From positions 1 to 64,000 of the forward strand of contig DASUHD010000182.1 of NCBI GenBank assembly GCA_036273675.1: 64,000 bases of DNA. The letters run 5' to 3'. Both the position numbers and the translations under genes were made by a program. Below the pieces are notes generated by a model that had not been told where the DNA came from, did no database searches, and saw nothing but the letters and a program-made list of their open reading frames with translations. Positions 8,610 to 16,510 of the stretch are shown in pieces. Every line of letters starts with the position of its first letter. The first letter of the stretch is position 1. Source of the DNA: DAHUXT01 sp036273675. Its GTDB lineage: Bacteria; Chloroflexota; Ktedonobacteria; Ktedonobacterales; JADMIN01.

Positions 8610-9385
8610 ATGCGGAGGTGCTCTCGGCACTCGCGGTTCCGGCTGAAATAGATGGGCGCATGCCAGTGGAGCAAGCCAAAGCGATAGTGGTTACGCGCGT
8701 GCGCAAGGCATATGGTCTTCGTCCCGTCCTGCGTGATGTCTCATTTGAGGTAGCGGCAGGCCAGTGCGCCGCCGTGCTTGGGCCGAACGGCGCGGGCAAG
8801 ACGACGCTCTTGCGGATTCTGGCGACGCTCACGCACCCAGCGCAGGGCAGTGTCAGCATTGCGGGCTATGACGCGCTTCATGAGGCGCATTCGGTGCGAC
8901 GGCTTGTCGGCTATGTTGGCCACGCTCCGCTGCTTTACGACGAATTGACGGCCCGCGAGAATCTGCTCTTCTTCGCACGCATGTATGGCTTGCCTGGGAC
9001 CACGTCGCGCGTTGATGCGCTGTTGGCGCGCGTTGGGATGCGTAGCCGCGCCAATGATCGCGTAGGGACGTTCTCGCGCGGCCAGGCCCAACGTGTGGCG
9101 CTGGCACGCGGCATTCTGCACGATCCTCAGGTCTTGCTGCTCGATGAACCTGACACCGGGTTGGATGAGGACGCCATCACGCTGCTCCATGAACTTATTG
9201 CAGAGCGGAAAGCGGCGGGACTGACGACGCTACTGACAACGCATACGCTCGAGCGCGGGCTGCTGTGGAGCGATATGGTGGTCGTCTTGATCAATGGGCG
9301 TGTCTCGCATACCGGCGCGTCCGCCGAGGTGACGCTGCCAGAGCTACGCGCGCTCTACGCAGGCGCGGGAAGGAGCGGCCGATGA
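8606..9385 (+). CDS. ccmA: Haem exporter ATP-binding protein CcmA
   Basis: ATPase of the CcmABC(D) complex that drives release of haem-loaded CcmE. The protein (259 residues) has Walker A GPNGAGKT near residue 61, a signature region FSRGQAQRVALARGIL (a slightly altered LSGGQ, with Arg for the second Gly-flanking residue), Walker B VLLLDEPDTGLDED and a switch His in LLTTHTLERG. An N-terminal extension of about 25 residues precedes the ABC domain; ATG at 8606 is kept because it overlaps the previous stop (ATGA). The CcmB gene starts inside its 3' end. The assignment as CcmA rather than a generic ABC ATPase rests on context with CcmB and CcmC. Confidence 0.92.
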   Translation: MNAEVLSALAVPAEIDGRMPVEQAKAIVVTRVRKAYGLRPVLRDVSFEVAAGQCAAVLGPNGAGKTTLLRILATLTHPAQGSVSIAGYDALHEAHSVRRLVGYVGHAPLLYDELTARENLLFFARMYGLPGTTSRVDALLARVGMRSRANDRVGTFSRGQAQRVALARGILHDPQVLLLDEPDTGLDEDAITLLHELIAERKAAGLTTLLTTHTLERGLLWSDMVVVLINGRVSHTGASAEVTLPELRALYAGAGRSGR

Positions 9386-10059
9386 ACTCGCTCCAGACAG
9401 GCTGGCGCCAACTCTGGTCAATCATCGGCAAAGACTTGCGCAGCGAACTACGCGCCCGACAGGTATGGGCTTCGATGGCCCTCTTTTCGGCGCTCGTGCT
9501 GGTCGTCTTCTACTTCGCGTTCGATTTGCGCGTGGAGAACAATGCGACGGTGGCTCCGGGCGCCTTATGGATCGCGTTTGTCTTCGCCAGCGTGCTGGGA
9601 TTGGGACGGACGTTTGCCGCCGAGCAGGAGCATGGGAGGATGGACCGCCTATTGCTCTGCCCGGTGGATCGTCAGGTCATCTTTCTGGCGAAGCTGATAG
9701 GCAATCTCATCTTCCTTGGCGTCGTCGAGGCTGTCGCCGTGCCACTCTTCGCCGCCATCTACAACCTACCCATTCTCAGCGGGCAGTTGCTAGTGATCGT
9801 CGTGCTGGGTACGATCGGCATTGCCACGATGTGTACGCTTTTTGCGGCGGTGGCTTCCACCACGAAGGCGCGAGAGATCATGCTGCCGCTGCTGGTATTC
9901 CCGTTGTTGATCCCAGTCGTTATTGGCGCGGTGCGCGCGACCCAATCCCTTGTGGCGCCCATAGTGAATGACCCACCGTGGCCTGGATTGCTCGTCGCGT
10001 TCGACATCATATTTGTCACATTGTCAGCGCTATTCTTTCAGTTCGTCATCGAAGACTAG
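9382..10059 (+). CDS. ccmB: Haem exporter membrane protein CcmB
   Basis: Membrane partner of CcmA with about six helices in 225 residues, the usual size. The start ATG at 9382 overlaps the ccmA stop (ATGA) and is preceded by GGAGCGGCC. Family landmarks include an N-terminal amphipathic segment ending KDLRSELRARQ, the loop AEQEHGRMDRLLLCPVDR after helix two, and FAAVASTTKAREIMLPLLVFPLLIP split across the later helices. It is followed after 12 bases by ccmC. In System I the CcmAB complex uses ATP to free holo-CcmE from CcmC. Confidence 0.94.
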   Translation: MNSLQTGWRQLWSIIGKDLRSELRARQVWASMALFSALVLVVFYFAFDLRVENNATVAPGALWIAFVFASVLGLGRTFAAEQEHGRMDRLLLCPVDRQVIFLAKLIGNLIFLGVVEAVAVPLFAAIYNLPILSGQLLVIVVLGTIGIATMCTLFAAVASTTKAREIMLPLLVFPLLIPVVIGAVRATQSLVAPIVNDPPWPGLLVAFDIIFVTLSALFFQFVIED

Positions 10060-10071
10060 GCAGGTAAACCG

Positions 10072-10839
10072 ATGGACACGCTTACGTCGCAACCAGTGGC
10101 TCCAGGGCAACAATCACCGCCCCATCCAGCGAATAGAGCCTGGCTTGATCCAGTGCGTAAATACGGCGAATACGTGCTTGGTGGCGCGGTCGCCGTTGGC
10201 ATGATGCTTTCGATCTGGGCGGCGTTCGTGCTGGCGCCGACGGATGCCGTGCAGGGTGATGTCCAGCGCATCATGTACTTCCATGTGCCGATGGCGCTGC
10301 TTGCGTTCTTCGCATTTTTCGTCGTCTTCGTCAGCAGCATTATCTATCTGCTTCGCCATGACGAGCGCTGGGACTGGCTGGCCCGCGCCTCCGCGGAGAT
10401 TGGCGTAGTCTACACGACGATGGTGCTCATATGCGGCTCTATCTGGGGAAAGGCCTACTGGGGTACGTGGTGGGACGGTGAGCCTATTCTGACGACTACA
10501 CTGATTCTCTGGTTCATCTACGTCGCATACTTGCTGCTACGTTTCTACAGTGGCCGCACTGAGAACGGCGCGCGTAATGCCGCAGTGCTGGGTATCATCG
10601 GCTTTGTCGATGTGCCGATCGTGCATTTCGCCGTGACCTGGTGGCGTGGGCTGCATCCTACGGGCTACGTGCTCAATGGAGCGACACCAGATACGCCACC
10701 AGCGGTCTTTGTGGCGCTGATGCTGGCAATGGCCACCTTCACGCTGCTCTACGGGTTTCTGTTGCTCCAGCTCTATCGCCTCGAACGCTATACGACGGAG
10801 GCTGAGCGGCTGAGGGCTCAGGTGGAATATGGCGAATAA
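10072..10839 (+). CDS. ccmC: Haem handling protein CcmC with altered tryptophan-rich motif
   Basis: Six-helix membrane protein that loads haem onto CcmE. The two conserved haem-ligand histidines are present in MYFHVPMAL (His71) and DVPIVHFAVTWW (His185). The external loop between helices three and four normally reads WGTWWVWDARLT; here residues 130-141 read WGTWWDGEPILT, so the second half of the WWD motif is replaced. The 255-residue length is typical and the N-terminal 30 residues form a cytoplasmic extension. The change is notable because CcmE in the same operon also has an altered haem-binding site. A CcmD-like small protein follows. Confidence 0.94.
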   Translation: MDTLTSQPVAPGQQSPPHPANRAWLDPVRKYGEYVLGGAVAVGMMLSIWAAFVLAPTDAVQGDVQRIMYFHVPMALLAFFAFFVVFVSSIIYLLRHDERWDWLARASAEIGVVYTTMVLICGSIWGKAYWGTWWDGEPILTTTLILWFIYVAYLLLRFYSGRTENGARNAAVLGIIGFVDVPIVHFAVTWWRGLHPTGYVLNGATPDTPPAVFVALMLAMATFTLLYGFLLLQLYRLERYTTEAERLRAQVEYGE

Positions 10840-10898
10840 CGCGGACCGAGTACACTTCGAACGCTTGATGAACGAGTTGAGATGAAAGGAGACCATCA

Positions 10899-11075
10899 AT
10901 GCAAGGCGGGACATATCTAGTAATCGCCTACATCATCATGTGGGCTGGTGTGTTGGTCTATCTTGGCTGGATCGCGTTGCGCATGCGCGGTGTGCGCACG
11001 GAGCTAGAGGCTGTGCGAGAGCTAGTGCGCGAGCGCGAGCAGAGCGCCAGCCAGGACAAAGGAACGGACGAGTAG
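10899..11075 (+). CDS. ccmD: CcmD-like small membrane protein (58 residues)
   Basis: Short gene directly after ccmC with a strong AAGGAG ribosome site before ATG 10899. The product has one helix (YLVIAYIIMWAGVLVYLGWI) followed by a charged helix RTELEAVRELVREREQ and a polar tail. This one-helix-plus-coil layout, the Y-x-x-x-AY start and the place after ccmC match CcmD, which stabilises the CcmC-CcmE complex. Sequence conservation in CcmD is low, so the call is based on topology and position. It closes the ccm cluster before the oxidase subunit genes resume. Confidence 0.75.
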   Translation: MQGGTYLVIAYIIMWAGVLVYLGWIALRMRGVRTELEAVRELVREREQSASQDKGTDE

Positions 11076-11183
11076 ACAGCGGGGACTCGTCTGCGCGGCG
11101 CACTCATGTTACAATAAACGAAGCTGTGTTCTGCGCCTCCCTTATCAGGCGACGATCACTATCTGAGTTGAGGAGATGGCGGC

Positions 11184-11642
11184 ATGCCGGAAAATTACGA
11201 GGTCATCTACACACATCCCAGTGGCGCGACGGCGACCTTCATTCGCCAGGACGGTGAGCTAGATGCGCTGGCTAAAGGTCTGGACGCGGGCCAGTTCTGG
11301 GTCTTCAAAAATGTGAAGGCGCTGCTGGTGCGCAACGATCAGGGCGATCTGGAAGAGTCGAATCGCCTCATGGCGGGCATCGGCTTCACGGCGCTCGTGC
11401 GCGAGATTGTCGCGCCGATCCCGGTGGAGGTGGCGCCACAGCCAGTCTATGCTGGCGCCATCGAGGAGCAGCATACTGGCCCGCATTTGCCGCATCCAAG
11501 CTACTGGCCGTTGTTGCTGTCAATTGCGGCGCTGATAACCTTCAGCGGTTTTCTGGTGCTGCCGACGACCCTGCTGGTCACAGGTGTTGGCCTGGTACTG
11601 GTCTTCATCTGCATGGTCGGATTTGGCCTCGAACAACTCTAA
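11184..11642 (+). CDS. Probable cytochrome c oxidase subunit IV-like membrane protein
   Basis: A 152-residue protein with a soluble N-terminal region of about 90 residues and two C-terminal helices. The segment PHPSYWPLLLSIAALITFSG followed by a second helix and a short tail has the look of bacterial two-helix oxidase subunit IV proteins, and oxidase subunit III lies 84 bases downstream. The N-terminal region (YEVIYTHPSGATATF onwards) is not one I recognise. A GAGGAG ribosome site precedes ATG 11184. The subunit IV call is an inference from topology plus position. Confidence 0.5.
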   Translation: MPENYEVIYTHPSGATATFIRQDGELDALAKGLDAGQFWVFKNVKALLVRNDQGDLEESNRLMAGIGFTALVREIVAPIPVEVAPQPVYAGAIEEQHTGPHLPHPSYWPLLLSIAALITFSGFLVLPTTLLVTGVGLVLVFICMVGFGLEQL

Positions 11643-11664
11643 TATCTCTGATATCTCTGATATC
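11642..11664 (+). repeat. Short tandem repeat after the subunit IV-like gene
   Basis: The 9-base unit ATATCTCTG occurs twice head to tail and then partially again, giving two GATATC palindromes 9 bases apart. It begins at the stop codon of the upstream gene and lies about 60 bases before oxidase subunit III. No function is evident. Confidence 0.6.
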
Positions 11665-11726
11665 GCCACGTCGCGCGCGAACATTCCGCTATCGCAACCC
11701 TGGAATATAGAGAGGTAGTTCACAGC

Positions 11727-12329
11727 ATGAGTGCAGTTGTCAGCCCAGCAGAGACCCACACTGAGGGCGAAGAGCATAAGAGTCGGTCGTACGGCTGGTA
11801 CGGCATGGTATTCTTTCTGGCCTCCGAGGCGATCTTTTTCGCCAACCTGATTGCCTCGTATCTCTACCTGCGAATCCGGGCAACGGGACTCGGTGAGCCC
11901 TGGCCGCCTCAAGGCGCAACGCTGGAAACTGGCCTAATCGCCATCAATACAGTCATCCTGCTTTCCAGCAGCTTTCCCATGCATTTCGCCGCACGTGCGA
12001 TCAGCAAGGGAAACAAGCGCGCCCTGACACTCAACCTGATCCTGACCGTCATCCTGGGCAGCATTTTCCTCAGCATTCAGGCGTGGGAATATACCCATTC
12101 CGACTTCACGCCAAGCACTGGTGTCTTTGGCTCGACCTTCTTCACATTGACCGGATTCCACGGCGCGCACGTGACCGCTGGGGTGCTGTTCCTGCTGGTG
12201 TGTTTCTTCCGCTCACTGCGTGGCGATTTCACCAAAGATCGGCACTTCGCTGTCTCTGCCGTTGAGATGTACTGGCACTTTGTCGACATCGTCTGGGTGG
12301 TGCTGTTCCTCGTGCTCTACATCATCTAG
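11727..12329 (+). CDS. ctaE: Cytochrome c oxidase subunit III
   Basis: Five-helix subunit III of the haem-copper oxidase, 200 residues. It carries the family landmarks SEAIFFANLIASYLYLR in the first helix, GFHGAHVTAGVLFLL in the fourth and the C-terminal EMYWHFVDIVWVVLFLVLYI, which includes the conserved Glu/Trp/His of the lipid and proton path region. GAGAGG lies before the ATG. It is separated from subunit I by the complete ccm cluster, so oxidase synthesis and cytochrome c maturation are probably coordinated. Confidence 0.96.
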   Translation: MSAVVSPAETHTEGEEHKSRSYGWYGMVFFLASEAIFFANLIASYLYLRIRATGLGEPWPPQGATLETGLIAINTVILLSSSFPMHFAARAISKGNKRALTLNLILTVILGSIFLSIQAWEYTHSDFTPSTGVFGSTFFTLTGFHGAHVTAGVLFLLVCFFRSLRGDFTKDRHFAVSAVEMYWHFVDIVWVVLFLVLYII

Positions 12330-12391
12330 TAGGATGCCACGGCTGGCGATGGCGGCGCGGGGGCGTGTGTTATAACTTTCCTGTGAGGTCT

Positions 12392-12425
12392 TATCCAGGG
12401 ACGGATATGCATCGATCCCTGGATA
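12392..12425. other. Perfect 10-bp hairpin upstream of the zinc-ribbon gene
   Basis: TATCCAGGGA and TCCCTGGATA flank a 14-base loop. No T-run follows, so it is not a classic terminator on the plus strand. It sits 21 bases before the next start codon and could affect translation or mark the end of the oxidase transcript. Confidence 0.5.
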
Positions 12426-12445
12426 GGCAGGAAGGTTAATATCCA

Positions 12446-12835
12446 ATGAACCATCTGCGTCTTGGTACGCCATCGATAGAATCCGAGGAACAGTCGGGCG
12501 CACTACGTTGCGCTATTTGCGCGCGTCGTCTTGGGAGCGCCATCTACTATCTCGAGGAAACAGGTGATGTTCCGCCACCGCGCCAGTCATGGATGCTGTG
12601 TACGGCATGTAACGATGCGGTCAAGCAGCAGATGGCTGAGGTACCTGTTCATTCACCGATCCGGCTGCGAGTGGCGATTGGAGTCGTATCCACAGAGCGG
12701 ACACCCGCCGCGCGTCGGGCGCGACGCGGCCAGCTCACCGATAAAACCTGGTTCAAGCTGTTCTTCTGGGGCGCACTCATTACGATGCTCTTCCATCTCG
12801 CCTTGATTGTCGCCATTGCGGGATTTGCCAAGTGA
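12446..12835 (+). CDS. Zinc-ribbon protein with C-terminal membrane helix
   Basis: Unrecognised 129-residue protein. Two Cys pairs, CAICARRLG near residue 24 and CTACNDAV near residue 52, would form one zinc-binding site. A basic region leads to a single C-terminal helix (LFFWGALITMLFHLALIVAIAGF), so the zinc ribbon is cytoplasmic and membrane-tethered. The gene follows oxidase subunit III and overlaps the next gene by 4 bases (GTGA). Such tail-anchored zinc-ribbon proteins have no assigned function that I know of. Confidence 0.75.
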   Translation: MNHLRLGTPSIESEEQSGALRCAICARRLGSAIYYLEETGDVPPPRQSWMLCTACNDAVKQQMAEVPVHSPIRLRVAIGVVSTERTPAARRARRGQLTDKTWFKLFFWGALITMLFHLALIVAIAGFAK

Positions 12836-13353
12836 CGGGCGAGCAGATCGACATTCAACCGTTCTCAAGAAAACGTCTGCCAGATAGATTGGTGTCTATG
12901 ACCACCGAAGCATCGAGTGAATCATCTTCCGTGCCAGTGGCGCAGCCGAGGAAAGTCGTTCCGTGGCGCGTGATTGCGCTCGCCGCAGGCGATGCCGCAT
13001 CATTCCTGCTGTTTGCGGCTGTGGGACGCAGGACGCACGACGAGGCAAGTGGCATTACCGCGTTGCTTCAAATTGCCGAAACGGCTCTACCATTTGCGCT
13101 CGGCTGGTTTGCCATCTCGCCGTTCGCGGGCGCGTTTCGGCGGAGTAAGACAACTGGCCTTTGGCGCATGCTGACGCGTACGGAGTTTGCCTGGCTTCTC
13201 GCATGGCCTGTGACTCTTGTGCTTCGATGGGCCATTGCGCCTGACCATAGTGTTCCTTTCTCCTTCGCAATAGTGATTCTCCTTGCCAATGCCGTGTTCC
13301 TTGGCCTCTGGCGCACCGCCTTCGCACTGGTCGAGCGCTGGCGCAGCCGCTGA
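12832..13353 (+). CDS. DUF3054-like membrane protein
   Basis: A 173-residue protein with four predicted helices. The pattern GDAASFLLFAAVGRRTHDE in the first helix is the hallmark I associate with DUF3054 membrane proteins of actinobacteria and Chloroflexota; their function is unknown. GTG at 12832 overlaps the previous stop; ATG at 12898 would remove 22 polar residues and is an equally plausible start because neither has a strong ribosome site. The position suggests cotranscription with the zinc-ribbon gene. Confidence 0.75.
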   Translation: MTGEQIDIQPFSRKRLPDRLVSMTTEASSESSSVPVAQPRKVVPWRVIALAAGDAASFLLFAAVGRRTHDEASGITALLQIAETALPFALGWFAISPFAGAFRRSKTTGLWRMLTRTEFAWLLAWPVTLVLRWAIAPDHSVPFSFAIVILLANAVFLGLWRTAFALVERWRSR

Positions 13354-13433
13354 GTCGGGTAGGGGTGTGCTACAATGCAGCGGCGCGATGGCGAACATGC
13401 CGAGATGGCGGCTCGGCGCTGCAAGGAGCGGCT

Positions 13434-13730
13434 ATGCTTCGGGTGAAGATCTTCTCTAACGATACACAGTTCAACCAGGTGAGCATGCTCGAAGCGGAAA
13501 TTGATCGCTGGCTGGCGGACGAGCAGCCTGCGATACGCCAGGTGATTCAGTCCAGTTCGGCGGGGCAGGTCGTCCTGACCTTTCTCTATGACGATACAAA
13601 TCGCGATCCGCAAGCCCGCCATGCGAGCGCTACAATGTACGAGACTTTTGACCAGGTTTCGACCGATGCCGAGGTTGATTCGCCTGATGACGAGCTAGAG
13701 ATGCTTCCCGAAGCGGAGTTACCGTACTAA
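13434..13730 (+). CDS. Small acidic protein paired with radical SAM enzyme
   Basis: A 98-residue soluble protein that I cannot place in a named family. ATG at 13434 is chosen because AAGGAG lies 5 bases before it. The N-terminal part reads as an alpha/beta mini-domain (MLRVKIFSNDTQFNQV ... VVLTFLYDD) and the last 25 residues are very acidic. Its stop is only 5 bases before the radical SAM gene, so the pair is almost certainly an operon. A substrate, carrier or regulatory role for the enzyme is a guess. Confidence 0.75.
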   Translation: MLRVKIFSNDTQFNQVSMLEAEIDRWLADEQPAIRQVIQSSSAGQVVLTFLYDDTNRDPQARHASATMYETFDQVSTDAEVDSPDDELEMLPEAELPY

Positions 13731-13735
13731 TTCCT

Positions 13736-15037
13736 ATGCCAAACACTGCTGATTTCCCATATCTGGTCTATAGCACGTCCGATGGTAACATCGGAGAACG
13801 GCGCTCGTTGCGCGCCCTGGATTACGATGGCGCGCCGCTTGAGCGCGGAGAACTCATCCCGCTTCCTGATGGAGCCACGCTCAGCATGATGCCTGAGCGC
13901 CTTGCTGTGGGACTTGACGACAAGGGTGATCGTCAAGTGGTGAGCGCACAACGCGGCTGGGCGCTCGCGGCGCTGCTGCCAATTGGCTATACCCGAGTCA
14001 GGTTGCCGGGCTATGAGATGCCTCCAGGTGCCGAGCCGTTGCCGTTCTTTGGCTATACCGCCGTCGCTGGCTGGCATGGGCGTCTCTACGTGGCTGGAGT
14101 GCGCACAGACAACCCGGAGCGCTGGCTGTCGCGCAACTATGATGCTCGTCGCCTCGAATCACTGGTACATCGGCGAATGGCTGCCGAGCCAGCGAATCGG
14201 CTGCTCGCCCATCACGCCCATTGCGCGCTTGACTATCGCTGCCCAACCGCCAGCAATCTGTTCTTTGGCCGCTGGGAGGCGGCGTGCGCTGTTTCAGCGG
14301 GGTGCAATGCCCGCTGCGTAGGCTGTATTTCCAAGCAGGAAGAAGAGGGCCTTGTCTCGCCACAAGACCGCCTGACCTTTACGCCGAGTGAGCAAGAGAT
14401 CATTGACGCCGCTGTGGCGCATTTGGAGTCAGCCGAGGATGGCATCTTCAGCTTTGGGCAGGGATGCGAGGGCGAGCCATTACTGCAATTCAAACTGATC
14501 GAGCGCGCAATTCATGGCGTGCGGGCGCGCACCCGGCGCGGTACGCTGAATATCAATACAAACGCCTCTAATCCGCACTCATTGGCGAAACTTTACGCGG
14601 CCGGGCTGGACAGCCTGCGCGCCAGCACCATCTCCGCGCGCCGCGAGACCTACGATGCCTACTACCGTCCCATCGGCTATACCTTCGAACATGTTAAGAA
14701 GTCGCTGATCCTGGCGCGCGACGCTGGCGTCTATAGCTCGATCAATCTGCTCTGTTTCCCCGGCCTGATCGACTGTGAGGATGAAATCGCCGCGCTCGTC
14801 ACCTTCCTGCGCGAGACGGGTGTTCGGCTGGTGCAGTTGCGTAACCTCAATATCGACCCGGAAGTGCTCTGGCCGCGCGTCGCCAGACCTACAGGGCGGC
14901 CGCTCGGCATGCGGACGCTGATAGACACATTGCGGCGCGACTTGCCAGATGTGACGATTGGCAACTTCAGCCGCCCGGTGGGGATGCGCAACTCAGAGGT
15001 CGCAAACGCCCAGCCAACGACTGTCTCAGGGGAGTAG
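13736..15037 (+). CDS. Radical SAM enzyme with N-terminal accessory domain
   Basis: A 433-residue iron-sulfur enzyme. The radical SAM cluster motif CNARCVGC (Cys190, Cys194, Cys197) comes after an N-terminal region of about 185 residues with no recognisable motif. Downstream, GQGCEGEPLLQ resembles the glycine-rich SAM-binding strand, followed by NINTNASNP and INLLCFPGL strands of the barrel. No C-terminal SPASM cluster is visible; the tail has few Cys. The reaction cannot be read from sequence. The gene overlaps the convergent GT9 gene by 12 bases at the 3' ends. Confidence 0.88.
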   Translation: MPNTADFPYLVYSTSDGNIGERRSLRALDYDGAPLERGELIPLPDGATLSMMPERLAVGLDDKGDRQVVSAQRGWALAALLPIGYTRVRLPGYEMPPGAEPLPFFGYTAVAGWHGRLYVAGVRTDNPERWLSRNYDARRLESLVHRRMAAEPANRLLAHHAHCALDYRCPTASNLFFGRWEAACAVSAGCNARCVGCISKQEEEGLVSPQDRLTFTPSEQEIIDAAVAHLESAEDGIFSFGQGCEGEPLLQFKLIERAIHGVRARTRRGTLNINTNASNPHSLAKLYAAGLDSLRASTISARRETYDAYYRPIGYTFEHVKKSLILARDAGVYSSINLLCFPGLIDCEDEIAALVTFLRETGVRLVQLRNLNIDPEVLWPRVARPTGRPLGMRTLIDTLRRDLPDVTIGNFSRPVGMRNSEVANAQPTTVSGE

Positions 15038-16372
15038 TTGAGCCGACCGCTCGCCCGCGTTATCAGTATCATGCCGTACAAGTGACCCATGCGCCAGCAA
15101 TTGCTTCCGAACCGCTGCGAAGACCATGCGTGGCGCAATCGCTTTCATACAGATGGGATTGCCAAAGCGGCACTCTGCCGTGGAGCTGGCATCGTAGCAC
15201 GGCGCACACCAGAGCTTGTGGCGCAGGATGATAGCATCTGGCGCGGATGGCCCGCTGAGCGCGGGGTCGGTGGGGCCGTGCATCACCACAACTGGCGTTT
15301 CGACGGCACATGCAATGTGCATCGGCCCGCTATCACCCGTGACCAGCACGTCGCTCTCGGCCAGTATTGCGATCAACTGTGGGAGTGTCGTCTTTCCACT
15401 GATATTGAGCAATGGATATCGAGCAGTTCGGGCAATTTCACGCGCGAGCGGCGCTTCATTGGGCGCGCCTGTGACCACGACCAGCGCATCAAGTTCTTCG
15501 GCGAGTTGGTCTGCTAACGCGGCAAAGTGGCGCGTTGGCCAGCGTTTCGCCTGACCGTTGCGCGCCCCCGCGTGCATCGCGACGATTGGCCCGGTACGTC
15601 CGAATCGCGCGCGCGCCAGCCTGAGCATCGCCGTCATCTCCTGACGCTCTTTCGGAAGCACATGCAACCGTGGCCGTGCATATTCTTCTTCGAGGATACC
15701 ACCCGCTGCCTCCGCAAGTGCGAGAACATAACGAGTCTCGTGCTGCGCAACGGCGTATCGCCGTCCCGCGACGGGATCGGTCAGCATGTATGGATATGCC
15801 TCACCACCGTAGCCAACGGTTCGTCTGGCGCCGCTAAGGCGTGTAAGTATGCTGCTGATGTCGCCAGAGACGCTGACGGCGATGTCGTAGCGCGCCCTCC
15901 GCAGACGCACGAGCAACTGGAGCGCCGAGCGCCAGCCACCTTTCTGCCTCAATACCTGAGGATTGTAGGTAATGACATGGGCGATGTCGCGCTCACCTGC
16001 CAATACGGAGGCAGTAGACTCTTGCACCAGGATGTCAATCTGCGCTTTGGGATAGCCACGGCGGAGCGCCGCAATCGCTGGTGTGGTGAGCACGGTGTCG
16101 CCAAGCAAATCAACGCGAACGACCAATATACGCCGTACCGACGAACTGCCGGGATAGAGTGGCGCTTTTGATACGTGACGGGGGCGGATGAGGTAGCCGA
16201 TTGCGCCAATGCCACGCCATAACAGGCGTTGCGCTCTGCGCTTCAGCATGCGCTGAATGACTCGGAGCGCTCGCGTCTCGATGGAAGGCCGTCGGTCGTA
16301 GTCGGAGGACGCCGGAGTGGCAGACTGGTTCTCGTCAATGACTGGCCCCAGCCCGGGGTTTTGCGCTGTCAT
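15026..16372 (-). CDS. Glycosyltransferase family 9 (heptosyltransferase-like)
   Basis: A 448-residue GT-B enzyme. ATG at 16372 is chosen because GGGAG lies just before it; GTG at 16387 is an alternative. After about 80 basic N-terminal residues the family pattern begins: ILVVRVDLLGDTVLTTPAI, then AMHAGARNGQAKRWP, and VTGDSGPMHIACAVETPVV followed by HGPTDPALSG, all hallmarks of ADP-heptose:LPS heptosyltransferases. Chloroflexota generally lack LPS, so the acceptor is more likely a cell-surface polysaccharide or glycolipid. A Cys-rich stretch near the C-terminus (LWCAPCYDASSTAECRFG) resembles the cysteine pattern in many GT9 proteins. Confidence 0.9.
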   Translation of the reverse strand: MTAQNPGLGPVIDENQSATPASSDYDRRPSIETRALRVIQRMLKRRAQRLLWRGIGAIGYLIRPRHVSKAPLYPGSSSVRRILVVRVDLLGDTVLTTPAIAALRRGYPKAQIDILVQESTASVLAGERDIAHVITYNPQVLRQKGGWRSALQLLVRLRRARYDIAVSVSGDISSILTRLSGARRTVGYGGEAYPYMLTDPVAGRRYAVAQHETRYVLALAEAAGGILEEEYARPRLHVLPKERQEMTAMLRLARARFGRTGPIVAMHAGARNGQAKRWPTRHFAALADQLAEELDALVVVTGAPNEAPLAREIARTARYPLLNISGKTTLPQLIAILAESDVLVTGDSGPMHIACAVETPVVVMHGPTDPALSGPSAPDAIILRHKLWCAPCYDASSTAECRFGNPICMKAIAPRMVFAAVRKQLLAHGSLVRHDTDNAGERSAQLLP

Positions 16373-16510
16373 ACCACTCCCATTCACCCGAATCCATCGG
16401 CTCGCGAGATCGTTTTTCTATTGCCCGTCAGGACACTCACTATAGCATAGCATAGCGTTGGCCTCCATGCGTATCAGGGTAGTTCGGAAGGACTGGCGCG
16501 TTCCCGCATC

